A DNA stretch of 18,243 nt from Comamonadaceae bacterium (GCA_947372005.1 CANBRV010000016.1:1-18243); one strand, 5' to 3'. Shown: positions 1-6,963, counted from the first letter of the stretch. Program-made: numbers and translations. Notes: a model not told the origin generated them from the sequence alone.

Positions 1-784
1 CCAAGCCCCACGCCGCGCGGCTCATCCAATTGCCTGTGGCATTACCAAAGTGTTCAATCAAAGTGGCTTCGTTTCGCGCTGCCAATTGCCCAATAGTTTT
101 AATGCCAAGCTGCGTGAGCTTGATCTCCGCCTTGGGGCCAATGCCATTGATTTTGCGCACTGCCAGCGGCCAGATTTTGCTTTGCAAATCGTCCTCATAA
201 ACGATGGATAGGCCATTCGGCTTATTGAACTCGCTCGCCATTTTTGCCAGCAACTTATTGGGTGCAACGCCAACCGAGCAGGTCAGCCCCGTGGCTTCAA
301 AAATCGCGCGTTGCAGTTGCTCGGCAAGCGCTCGCCCGCCTTCCACTTGCCCGCCAATGATGCCTGTGAAGTCGATGTACACCTCGTCCACGCCGCGGTC
401 TTCCATCACGGAGCACAGCGACTGAATGACGGCCTTGAACGCGCGCGAGTATTTGCGGTACTCGTCAAAATCCACGGGCAACAAAATCGCATCAGGGCAC
501 AGCTTGGCAGCCTTCATCAACCCCATCGCCGAGCCCACGCCAAAGGTACGAGCGGCATAGGTGGCCGTGGTAATCACGCCGCGCCCCGTGTAGGTGTGCA
601 GGCGCGGGAATTCCTCCAGTTGGATCTCGTGGAGGCCACGCCCGTTAAGGCTTGCAAGCATGGCATGGTCTTCACGCCGCCTGCCACCACCAATCACCAC
701 GGGCAAGCCCTTGAGCTGCGGATAGCGAAGCAGTTCCACCGACGCGTAGAATGCATCCATGTCGAGGTGGGCAATGCGGCGCAT
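1..784 (-). CDS. dinB: DNA polymerase IV (DinB), Y-family translesion polymerase, 3'-truncated by window edge
   Basis: Error-prone translesion DNA polymerase that extends past lesions and misaligned primers. The visible 261 residues cover the palm, the fingers and the start of the little finger. Catalytic carboxylates are visible: D8 in the DMDAFYASVE motif, and D133-E134 in VDEVYID. GLTCSVGVAPNKLLAKMAS and KINGIGPK are the conserved Y-family and helix-hairpin-helix motifs. Compared with E. coli DinB, about 30 residues are inserted between IGGG and GVITTATYAAR, an arrangement I know from betaproteobacterial DinB proteins. The start is the ATG at 784-782; no clear Shine-Dalgarno lies before it. 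The frame is open to position 1 and the C-terminus, including the clamp-binding tail, lies outside the window. No LexA-type CTGT-N8-ACAG box is seen upstream, so SOS control is not supported here. Confidence 0.95.
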   Translation of the reverse strand, partial: MRRIAHLDMDAFYASVELLRYPQLKGLPVVIGGGRRREDHAMLASLNGRGLHEIQLEEFPRLHTYTGRGVITTATYAARTFGVGSAMGLMKAAKLCPDAILLPVDFDEYRKYSRAFKAVIQSLCSVMEDRGVDEVYIDFTGIIGGQVEGGRALAEQLQRAIFEATGLTCSVGVAPNKLLAKMASEFNKPNGLSIVYEDDLQSKIWPLAVRKINGIGPKAEIKLTQLGIKTIGQLAARNEATLIEHFGNATGNWMSRAAWGL

Positions 785-793
785 GGTATTGAT

Positions 794-831
794 GTGGGTT
801 AGTCTAATTTGAGGAGATCAAATTGTCCCAC
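794..831. promoter_or_regulatory. Imperfect palindrome upstream of dinB, possible operator
   Basis: AATTTG (806-811) and CAAATT (819-824) are perfect inverted arms around a 7-nt centre. Outside them GTGGG (794-798) and CCCAC (827-831) are again complementary. On the minus strand a weak promoter match, GGGACA then 17 nt then TAGACT (829-824 and 806-801), would place the inner palindrome in the spacer in front of dinB. That promoter call is weak and the operator role is inference. Confidence 0.3.
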
Positions 832-857
832 TTCGCGTGACCTAGGGATTTCCTTGA

Positions 858-893
858 TTGACTGCTCAATATTTATTTCTAAACTGAGCAATC
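858..893 (+). promoter_or_regulatory. Candidate promoter of the amidohydrolase gene, with an inverted repeat
   Basis: TTGACT (858-863) is a good -35 match, followed after 16 nt by TAAACT (880-885), a fair -10 match. Transcription would start near 892, giving a leader of about 18 nt that contains the GGAG ribosome site. The arms TGCTCA (863-868) and TGAGCA (885-890) lie on the -35 and -10 elements, as an operator would. No regulator gene is adjacent. Confidence 0.35.
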
Positions 894-898
894 ATTTC

Positions 899-902
899 GG
901 AG
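899..902 (+). promoter_or_regulatory. Ribosome binding site that supports the TTG start at 910
   Basis: GGAG followed by a 7-nt spacer to the TTG at 910. No in-frame ATG lies near, and the signal peptide begins directly at this TTG, so this site decides the start. Confidence 0.65.
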
Positions 903-909
903 AAATACC

Positions 910-2691
910 TTGAAGATCAATGCTTGCATCCCTTTTGCTATTATCGCTTTCATAACGAGTCTACCTCTGACAGCTTTTGCACATGAAGAAGTCGCCGCTC
1001 AACCTGCTTGCAAAGAGATCGTTGTTTTCACCGCGAAAAAAATTCACACAATGAACCCTGGCAGGCCAATGGCCAAAGCAGTTGCCACGTGCAATGGGCG
1101 CATTGTTGCGCTGGGCGATTCGCTAGAAGCGCTTAAAGATTGGACTACAAAAATCCCAACCACATTTGATAAGCGTTTTGATGCTAAGGTGATTTATCCT
1201 GGCTTCATTGATGCTCATCAGCATCCTTTACTAGGTGCGATGACGGCCACCTTGCCAGCCATTGCCGCTTTGAATACTGCGCAGGCGTATGGACCCGATA
1301 TTCAAGGTGTCAAAAGCGAGGCGGAAGCTTTTGATCGGATGCGTCAATATGAAGCAGCCGAAAAAGATCCTGATAAACCCGTTTTGATTTGGGGTTGGGA
1401 TGTGCCCGCGATGGGCCGGCACTTGACTCGTGAAGATTTAGACAAAATATCCAGCACGCGACCCGTCTTGGTTTGGGATGCATCGCAGCATCATGGCTAT
1501 GTGAATAGCGCATTGATTGCGCAGCGAAAAATCCCTAAAGATCTGGCGATTGTAGGTGTTGGTCGTAATGTGGCAGGTGAGCTCAATGGGCAATTTTTAG
1601 GGGTTCCCGCTGCGAGTTATGTCCTCTTACCCATACTTGCTAGCAAACTTCAGCCAGCAGAGGCGATGCGGTTGATGCGTTGGCTTGTTGATTTGAATCG
1701 CCGAAATGGCATCACCACCACGACCGATCACTCTATGGGTATTTTTAGTACCGACGCAGAGCCTGCGCTTTTGAGCGCTATGTTCAATAACCCAAAGACG
1801 CCGCAGCGCATGGTCGCGATTGCCGACATGCGCAGCTTTGTTGCCAAGCACGGCAGCACAGAAAAAGCACTTGAAGTCGTTCGCGCTTTGCAAAAGAAAA
1901 ATACCGATAGGCTGATGTTTCGAGGAATTAAGTTTTTTACAGATGACAGTTTTAACGGTTTAACGTTCAAGCCTGGTGCGCCTGGTTACATTGACGGCAC
2001 GGCAGGCCAGTGGATTACTCCGCCCGAAAAATTGTTAGCTGCTATTGAGCCTTGGTGGCGCGACGGGCAACAAATCTTTGTCCACTCGATTGGCGCTGAG
2101 GCACAAGATGTCACGATTGCAACGTTACGAGAGCTACAAAACAAATCTCCACGAGCCGACCACCGTTTTACTTTTGAACACGTTGGTATGGCACGCTACG
2201 ATCAAATCCGCGCGATGAAAGCTTTAGGCGCAAATGCCAATGTAAACCTCTACTACATTTGGTTGCGCGGCGAGTCGTATGCCAAGAGCTTTGGCAGCGA
2301 TCGCGCTGAAGACCTTTCACCAGTTGGCAGTCTTGTACGTGAAGGTGTCCCGACCACCTTTCATTCTGACTACCCTGTTGCCCCGCCCAAGCCATTGCTA
2401 GGGATCACGCTAGGAATGACGCGTACAGGTCAATCGGGCGCAAAAACATTAGGGGTTAATCAGACGCTAACGCTGTCTCAGGCTTTGCGCATGGTGACAG
2501 TGGATGCCGCCTATGTTTTGGGCATCGACGATAAAGTGGGCAGCATTGAGCCTGGCAAGCTGGCTGATTTCACTGTGCTGGACAAAGACCCTCACGACGT
2601 TAAGCCCGCCGAGATTAAAAATATTCACGTTTGGGGCACGGTAGTAGGTGGACAGGTTTACCCATCGTCTGATATCGCAAAGCCTCAATAG
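910..2691 (+). CDS. Exported YtcJ-like metal-dependent amidohydrolase (Amidohydro_3 family)
   Basis: A 593-residue amidohydrolase-superfamily enzyme; family members hydrolyse amide or related C-N bonds in a metal-dependent TIM barrel. Residues 1-24 are a signal peptide (hydrophobic core, cleavage after AFA before HEE), so it probably acts in the periplasm. The N-terminal beta-sandwich strand (IVVFTAKKIHTMNP) is followed by GFIDAHQHP with metal ligands H103 and H105. The lysine of RGIKFFTD (K341), H392 in FVHSIGAEA, H424 in FEHVGM and D487 in HSDYP fill the other usual ligand positions. The C-terminus (GSIEPGKLADFTVLDKDP) closes the sandwich. The usual DGS after the lysine reads DDS here. The substrate cannot be told. 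It starts with TTG at 910 and stops one base before the stop codon of the convergent lactate dehydrogenase gene. It appears to be a single-gene unit. Confidence 0.85.
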   Translation: MKINACIPFAIIAFITSLPLTAFAHEEVAAQPACKEIVVFTAKKIHTMNPGRPMAKAVATCNGRIVALGDSLEALKDWTTKIPTTFDKRFDAKVIYPGFIDAHQHPLLGAMTATLPAIAALNTAQAYGPDIQGVKSEAEAFDRMRQYEAAEKDPDKPVLIWGWDVPAMGRHLTREDLDKISSTRPVLVWDASQHHGYVNSALIAQRKIPKDLAIVGVGRNVAGELNGQFLGVPAASYVLLPILASKLQPAEAMRLMRWLVDLNRRNGITTTTDHSMGIFSTDAEPALLSAMFNNPKTPQRMVAIADMRSFVAKHGSTEKALEVVRALQKKNTDRLMFRGIKFFTDDSFNGLTFKPGAPGYIDGTAGQWITPPEKLLAAIEPWWRDGQQIFVHSIGAEAQDVTIATLRELQNKSPRADHRFTFEHVGMARYDQIRAMKALGANANVNLYYIWLRGESYAKSFGSDRAEDLSPVGSLVREGVPTTFHSDYPVAPPKPLLGITLGMTRTGQSGAKTLGVNQTLTLSQALRMVTVDAAYVLGIDDKVGSIEPGKLADFTVLDKDPHDVKPAEIKNIHVWGTVVGGQVYPSSDIAKPQ

Positions 2692-3876
2692 TTAATACGT
2701 CCCAGCCTGCAAAATCCCCGTCGTCACGTTATCCAGCTTGGTCACGCCGCATAGCGCTGCCGTCGTCTCTAGTTCTTTTTGAATGATGGTCAGTGCCTTG
2801 GTCACGCCTGCTTCGCCATACGCGCCCAAGCCATGCACCATGGCGCGGCCGATGTACACGCCTTTTGCGCCTAGCGCTAAGGCTTTGAGCACGTCTTGGC
2901 CGCTACGGATGCCGCCGTCCATGTGGACTTCGATGCCTGCGGCTGTGCCACCAGCTTCATTCACCGCTTGCACCACCGCAGGTAGCGCAGCGATGCTGGA
3001 GATGGCGCCGTCTAATTGCCGTCCGCCGTGGTTGGAGACGATCAGCGCGTCTGCGCCAGATTGCACCGCTAGGCGCGCATCGTCTGGGTCTTGAATGCCT
3101 TTCAAAATCAGCTTGCCGCCCCAGTAGTTTTTGACCCACTGCACGTCGTCCCAATTGAGGCGCGGATCAAATTGATCGGCTGTCCAGCTTGAGAGCGAAC
3201 TCATATTTTTGACACCATGCACGTGCCCAACGATGTTGCCAAAACCGTGATGGCGCGTGCCCAGCATCCCAAGGCCCCAGGCGGGTTTGGTCATCATGTT
3301 GACGATGTTGGCCAGCGTCAGTTTGGGCGGCGCGGTCATGCTGTTTTTGATGTCTTTGTGGCGCTGCCCCAGCACTTGCAAATCTAGCGTGAGCACCAGC
3401 GCCGAGCAACCTGCCGCTTTGGCTCTGTCCATCAAGCGCTCCATAAATTTGCGGTCGCGCATCATGTAGAGCTGAAACCAAAACGGATGGCCATCTGTGC
3501 CCTTGGCCACGTCTTCAATCGAGCAAATGCTCATGGTGGATAGCGTGAACGGAATGCCAAACGCTTTGGCGGCGCGTGCGGCTTTGATTTCGCCGTCCGC
3601 GCTTTGCATGCCCGTCAAGCCCACTGGGGCGATAGCGACAGGCATGGCCACGGGCACTCCGAGCATCACGCTGGCCGTCGTGCGGCCTTCCATGTTGATC
3701 GCCACGCGCTGGCGGAATTTCATATTTTTGAAGTCGTCACTATTGGCGCGGTAAGTGCTCTCGGTGTAAGAGCCCGAATCGGCGTAGTCGTAGAACATAC
3801 GCGGCGTGCGCGCTTGGTGCACCACGCGCAGGTCTTCGATACAAGTGATTTTTGACAGAGGTGGAATGCAGAACAT
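2692..3876 (-). CDS. lldD: FMN-dependent alpha-hydroxy-acid dehydrogenase, probably L-lactate dehydrogenase
   Basis: A 394-residue enzyme of the glycolate oxidase / flavocytochrome b2 / LldD family, which oxidises L-2-hydroxy acids to 2-oxo acids and passes electrons through FMN, usually to quinone. Family residues are in place: the active-site tyrosine in FYDYADSGS (Y31), FQLYM, the LTLDLQVLGQRHKD loop, the LILKGI lysine, and catalytic H283 with substrate-binding R286 in SNHGGRQLDG. The FMN phosphate site is MDGGIRSGQDVLKALALGAKGVYIGR in two halves. Length fits the family (about 380-400). No membrane segment is obvious. The start ATG at 3876 has a good AAGGA site (3886-3882). It lies 36 bp downstream of the DUF2442 gene on the same strand, so it could be read through from there. 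L-lactate is the most likely substrate; mandelate or glycolate cannot be excluded. Confidence 0.85.
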   Translation of the reverse strand: MFCIPPLSKITCIEDLRVVHQARTPRMFYDYADSGSYTESTYRANSDDFKNMKFRQRVAINMEGRTTASVMLGVPVAMPVAIAPVGLTGMQSADGEIKAARAAKAFGIPFTLSTMSICSIEDVAKGTDGHPFWFQLYMMRDRKFMERLMDRAKAAGCSALVLTLDLQVLGQRHKDIKNSMTAPPKLTLANIVNMMTKPAWGLGMLGTRHHGFGNIVGHVHGVKNMSSLSSWTADQFDPRLNWDDVQWVKNYWGGKLILKGIQDPDDARLAVQSGADALIVSNHGGRQLDGAISSIAALPAVVQAVNEAGGTAAGIEVHMDGGIRSGQDVLKALALGAKGVYIGRAMVHGLGAYGEAGVTKALTIIQKELETTAALCGVTKLDNVTTGILQAGTY

Positions 3877-3912
3877 GGTTTTCCTTTTTGATTCGTTTGA
3901 GGCGTTTTGAAT

Positions 3913-4368
3913 TTAAGCCGCCGATTTTTTAGCAGATTTCGGTGGACGGCCACCCTTGAGTCCGTTAGCACGGGAGGCCGTGGATTTGGCCTTGCTGGTA
4001 GATTTACCGCCGATGCTGGCAATTTCTTTCATCCACAGTTTTGTGCCAAAGATGCCTGCGAGTAATCCTGCGACGCTGAGGTCGGCATCAAGCATGGGCC
4101 AGTGCAGTCCTGTGCCCATGGGGGAGAGTTCGATGGTTTCTAGTTCTTTGGTTTTTGCACCACGTAGGCCTTGAGCCAATTCGCTTGGAAAAGAAAAATC
4201 TACGCCATTGCTCAGGCTGATAAACACTCGATTTTTGTCTGCTTCATACCAAGCCATGGTGGCGCGTGGGTGCTTCGCTAAGTAGCGATCTCCGCGCGCT
4301 TTGGCCGCTTTAGAGTTGTCGGCAATTTCTTTGTCGATCCAGTTGTCGTCTTGTAATTTATCAGCCAT
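3913..4368 (-). CDS. DUF2442-domain protein with Lys/Ala-rich GRPP tail; candidate antitoxin-type partner
   Basis: A 151-residue protein. Residues about 35-110 show the DUF2442 pattern: a short beta strand ending in LSNGVDFSFP, then ETIELSPMGTGLHWPMLDADLSVAGLL. Domains of this family are small and are often encoded next to DUF4160 genes; the biochemical role is not established to my knowledge. The last 35 residues are basic and low in complexity, ending GGRPPKSAKKSAA, which resembles an AT-hook core and suggests nucleic-acid binding (inference). The start ATG at 4368 lies inside the end of the DUF4160 gene, with an 8-bp overlap. A strong GGAGAG ribosome site (4380-4375) is itself within that gene, so the two are translationally coupled. 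A DNA-binding partner that represses its own operon is the reading I prefer, at moderate confidence. Confidence 0.75.
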   Translation of the reverse strand: MADKLQDDNWIDKEIADNSKAAKARGDRYLAKHPRATMAWYEADKNRVFISLSNGVDFSFPSELAQGLRGAKTKELETIELSPMGTGLHWPMLDADLSVAGLLAGIFGTKLWMKEIASIGGKSTSKAKSTASRANGLKGGRPPKSAKKSAA

Positions 4369-4609
4369 GAATATCTCTCCAAGCTTTTGTAAGCAGCATG
4401 CAGTGCCTATCTGCGGTTGCTAAAACCGTTCGCAATTCACGTGGGCTTGGGTTTCCAATAATGTCACGCAGCCAAGGCTTGATGCTTTCGCAATCACCCA
4501 AACTCACAACCACTTCCCAATCAGAACCCATAGCGTGCGCGTGCGGTGGTTCATGATCGTTTGGCCACACGATAAATCGAATCCCCGTAATCCTTAAAAC
4601 GGTAGGCAT
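4361..4609 (-). CDS. DUF4160-domain protein, candidate toxin-type partner of the DUF2442 protein
   Basis: An 82-residue protein covering a whole DUF4160 domain: the N-terminus MPTVLRI matches the usual family start, followed by RFIVWPNDHEPPHAHA with the characteristic PPHxH histidines, and a C-terminal helix ending KAWRDIHG. DUF4160 and DUF2442 genes commonly occur as pairs and have been suggested to be toxin-antitoxin-like by their size, order and coupling; I know of no firm activity. The gene begins 25 bp after the argH stop codon on the same strand. A perfect palindrome (4617-4638) lies just upstream and a TATACT hexamer is at 4619-4614. It overlaps the DUF2442 gene by 8 bp. Which partner is toxic, if either, cannot be read from sequence. 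Confidence 0.75.
   Translation of the reverse strand: MPTVLRITGIRFIVWPNDHEPPHAHAMGSDWEVVVSLGDCESIKPWLRDIIGNPSPRELRTVLATADRHCMLLTKAWRDIHG
4375..4380 (-). promoter_or_regulatory. Ribosome binding site for the DUF2442 gene, inside the DUF4160 gene
   Basis: On the minus strand GGAGAG (4380-4375) stands 6 nt before the ATG at 4368. It fixes that start and allows strong expression of the second protein relative to the first, which has no clear site of its own. Confidence 0.6.
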
Positions 4610-4616
4610 GCAGAGT

Positions 4617-4638
4617 ATAACCTAAGCGCTTAGGTTAT
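4617..4638. promoter_or_regulatory. Perfect 22-bp palindrome between argH and the DUF4160 gene, candidate operator
   Basis: The half-site ATAACCTAAGC is followed at once by its exact reverse complement, with no spacer. The palindrome contains the argH stop codon (4637-4635) and ends 8 bp before the DUF4160 ATG. A TATACT hexamer (4619-4614, minus) overlaps its edge. No T-run follows the hairpin on either strand, so it does not look like an intrinsic terminator. An operator for self-regulation of the two-gene cassette is the simplest reading, but inferred. Confidence 0.5.
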
Positions 4639-6050
4639 TTGAGATTCAAACGATCTTTGTGACGTGCAATTTGCATTCGCACTTGCGTGGGTGCGGTGCC
4701 GCCCAGTGTGCATCTGGCTTCTAGCGAGCCGCGTAGGCTTAAGGCATCGAACACATCGGCCTCGATGTTGGCGTTGAATGTTTTTAATGTCGCAAGGCTC
4801 AAGGCGCTTAAATCGATGCCTTCGCCAATCGCGTATTTCACCGCCTTGGCAACGGTCTCGTGCGCATCGCGGAAGGGTAAACCCTTTTTGGTCATGTAGT
4901 CGGCGAGATCGGTCGCCGTGGCATAGCCCTTAAGCGCGGCGCGTTCCATCGCTTCGGGTTTGATGGTGACGGACGCCATCATTTCCGCAAAAATGCGCAG
5001 TGTTTCTTTGAGTGTGTCCACTGTATCAAACAGCGGCTCTTTGTCTTCTTGGTTGTCTTTGTTATAGGCAAGGGGTTGACCTTTCATCAGCGTAATCAGT
5101 CCCATCAAATGCCCAACCACGCGCCCTGTTTTTCCGCGTGCGAGTTCGGGCACATCGGGGTTTTTCTTTTGCGGCATGATGGAGCTGCCCGTGGTGAACG
5201 CATCGCCAATTTGAATAAAGCCAAAGTTTTGGCTCATCCAGATGATGAGTTCTTCGGACAAGCGGCTGGTGTGGATCATCACCAAGCTGGCTGCTGCCGC
5301 AAACTCAATCGCAAAGTCGCGGTCGCTCACGGCATCTAAGCTGTTTTGGCAGACTTGTGGCTGGCCTTGCTCGTCCACCATGCCAAGCGTTTTAGCCACG
5401 CGCTCGCGGTCTAGCGGATAGCTCGTGCCTGCCAGTGCAGCAGAGCCCAGCGGCAGGCGATTGACGCGTTTGCGCACGTCCAGCATGCGCTCGGCATCGC
5501 GGGCGAACATCTCGACATACGCCAGCATGTGATGCCCAAAGCTGACGGGCTGGGCGACTTGCAAATGCGTAAAGCCGGGCAGGATGGTGTCTGTATTTTT
5601 TTCAGCAATCAAGACCAGCGCGGCTTGTAGAGCGGCGAGCAAGTCCGTGATGAGGTCAATCTCGGAGCGCAGCCACAGCCGTACATCGGTCGCCACTTGG
5701 TCGTTGCGCGAGCGTCCTGTGTGCAGGCGCTTACCCGCATCGCCCACCAATTGCGTGAGCCGTGCTTCGATGTTCAGGTGAACGTCTTCTAGATCTAGCT
5801 TCCATTCAAACGCACCAGATTCGATGTCCGCTCTGATTTGCGCCATGCCGCGCTCAATAGAGGCGAGGTCGTCTGTGCTGATAATTTTTTGCGCCGCAAG
5901 CATCTCGGCGTGCGCCAGCGAGCCCGCAATGTCGGCTTGCCACAGGCGCTTGTCAAAAAACACGCTGGCGGTGTAGCGCTTCACTAAGTCGCTCATAGGC
6001 TCGGAGAACAGCGCCGACCACGCTTGGGATTTTGTGTCTAATTGGTTCAT
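4635..6050 (-). CDS. argH: Argininosuccinate lyase
   Basis: Last step of arginine synthesis: splits argininosuccinate into arginine and fumarate in the cytoplasm. The 471 residues have the normal family length and start (SEPMSDLVKRYTASVFFDKRL). Visible motifs are HTGRSRNDQVATD, PGFTHLQVAQP, the SLDAVSDRDFAIEF region, and the flexible catalytic-serine loop with signature GSSIMPQKKNP at residues 288-298. The ATG at 6050 has no Shine-Dalgarno, and the candidate promoter places the transcription start at or next to the start codon. The gene diverges from hemC, with 19 bp between start codons. Its stop codon lies within a palindrome shared with the DUF4160 cassette, and no terminator separates them, so the cassette and possibly lldD could be read as part of an argH transcript. 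Confidence 0.97.
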   Translation of the reverse strand: MNQLDTKSQAWSALFSEPMSDLVKRYTASVFFDKRLWQADIAGSLAHAEMLAAQKIISTDDLASIERGMAQIRADIESGAFEWKLDLEDVHLNIEARLTQLVGDAGKRLHTGRSRNDQVATDVRLWLRSEIDLITDLLAALQAALVLIAEKNTDTILPGFTHLQVAQPVSFGHHMLAYVEMFARDAERMLDVRKRVNRLPLGSAALAGTSYPLDRERVAKTLGMVDEQGQPQVCQNSLDAVSDRDFAIEFAAAASLVMIHTSRLSEELIIWMSQNFGFIQIGDAFTTGSSIMPQKKNPDVPELARGKTGRVVGHLMGLITLMKGQPLAYNKDNQEDKEPLFDTVDTLKETLRIFAEMMASVTIKPEAMERAALKGYATATDLADYMTKKGLPFRDAHETVAKAVKYAIGEGIDLSALSLATLKTFNANIEADVFDALSLRGSLEARCTLGGTAPTQVRMQIARHKDRLNLK

Positions 6051-6061
6051 ACCGTTATTAT
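6032..6061 (+). promoter_or_regulatory. Candidate hemC promoter, -10 overlapping the argH -10
   Basis: TTGTGT (6032-6037), 18 nt, then TATTAT (6056-6061, five of six consensus bases). The -35 match is weak. The start of transcription would fall near 6068, next to the hemC ATG at 6070. The -10 shares bases with the argH -10 on the other strand. Confidence 0.25.
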
Positions 6062-6084
6062 CCCAGCCTATGAATCTGACTCAA
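6057..6084 (-). promoter_or_regulatory. Candidate argH promoter
   Basis: On the minus strand TTGAGT (6084-6079) is followed after 16 nt by GATAAT (6062-6057). Both are good sigma-70 matches. The expected start of transcription is about 6050, the A of the argH start codon, so a leaderless or nearly leaderless message is suggested. This agrees with the absence of a ribosome site. Confidence 0.4.
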
Positions 6085-6963
6085 CATATCACCATTGCCA
6101 CCCGTGAATCGCGCCTTGCGCTGTGGCAAGCCAACCATATCAAAACCCTCTTAGAAGCCAAGGGCTGCACGGTCACGCTGCTTGGCATGACGACGCTAGG
6201 CGATCAAATCTTAGACAAAACGCTCTCTAAAGTGGGTGGTAAAGGCTTGTTTGTGAAAGAGCTAGAGACCGCGCTCTTCGACGGCCGAGCCGATCTGGCT
6301 GTGCATTCGCTCAAAGACGTGCCAATGGAATTACCCGAAGGCTTTGCCTTGGCGGCTGTGCTGGAGCGCGAAGACCCACGCGATGCTTTTGTGTCGAATG
6401 ACTTTGCCTCGCTGGCCGAGTTGCCGCAAGGTGCGGTGGTGGGGACATCGAGCTTGCGCCGTGCGGTGTTGATTAAGGCACTCAGGCCTGATCTGCAAAT
6501 CGAACCGCTACGTGGTAACTTAGATACGCGCCTTGGCAAGCTGGATGCAGGCAACTACGCCGCCATCGTTTTAGCTGCCGCAGGACTCAAGCGCCTTGGA
6601 CTTGGGGCACGCATCCGTGCCGTGTTTGAAACCGAACAGATGTTGCCCGCTGCCGCTCAAGGCGCACTTGGCTTAGAGATTCGCGCGGATCGAAGCGACC
6701 TGTTGGCACTTCTCGCCCCGATGATTCACCAGCCAACGCTCTTGGCTGCCTACGCCGAACGAGCCGTCAGCCGTGCCATGGGCGGTAGTTGCTCGATGCC
6801 GCTGGCGGCGCATGCGAGGTTTTTGGGTGATGAGATGTATCTTCGTGCTGCGTTTGGCGATGAAGTGATGGGTGTGATTAAACGTGCCGAAGGAAGAGTC
6901 AACGTGCGGACGATTGCGGATGCTGAAGCGCTTGGCAAGTCCATCGCCGCGCAATTGCAATGA
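6070..6963 (+). CDS. hemC: Hydroxymethylbilane synthase (porphobilinogen deaminase)
   Basis: Joins four porphobilinogen molecules into hydroxymethylbilane in heme synthesis; cytoplasmic. Motifs in order: ATRESRLALWQA, VHSLKDVPMELPEG with the catalytic aspartate D83, EREDPRDAF, GTSSLRRAV, RGNLDTRLGKLD, MLPAAAQGALGLEIR, and GGSCSMPLAAH with C241, which carries the dipyrromethane cofactor. I chose the ATG at 6070 (297 residues). The in-frame GTG at 6034 would add 12 residues without family support and would overlap the argH coding region. No Shine-Dalgarno precedes the ATG. The stop codon overlaps the hemD start by 4 bp (ATGA), so the two are co-translated. Confidence 0.96.
   Translation: MNLTQHITIATRESRLALWQANHIKTLLEAKGCTVTLLGMTTLGDQILDKTLSKVGGKGLFVKELETALFDGRADLAVHSLKDVPMELPEGFALAAVLEREDPRDAFVSNDFASLAELPQGAVVGTSSLRRAVLIKALRPDLQIEPLRGNLDTRLGKLDAGNYAAIVLAAAGLKRLGLGARIRAVFETEQMLPAAAQGALGLEIRADRSDLLALLAPMIHQPTLLAAYAERAVSRAMGGSCSMPLAAHARFLGDEMYLRAAFGDEVMGVIKRAEGRVNVRTIADAEALGKSIAAQLQ

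Noticed and set aside
311..802. 163-codon open frame on the plus strand opposite dinB
   Set aside because: The minus strand encodes an unmistakable DinB with all catalytic motifs; the plus-strand product resembles no family.
4617..4638. Palindrome as an intrinsic terminator of argH
   Set aside because: No T-run follows the hairpin on the minus strand (ACTCTG follows) or the plus strand, so I list it as a candidate operator instead.
6034..6069. GTG at 6034 as the hemC start
   Set aside because: It would overlap argH coding sequence and adds residues before the conserved family start; the ATG at 6070 fits better.
6204..6554. 116-codon open frame antisense to hemC
   Set aside because: hemC is fully conserved on the other strand; the antisense product is Ser/Arg-rich and without family features.
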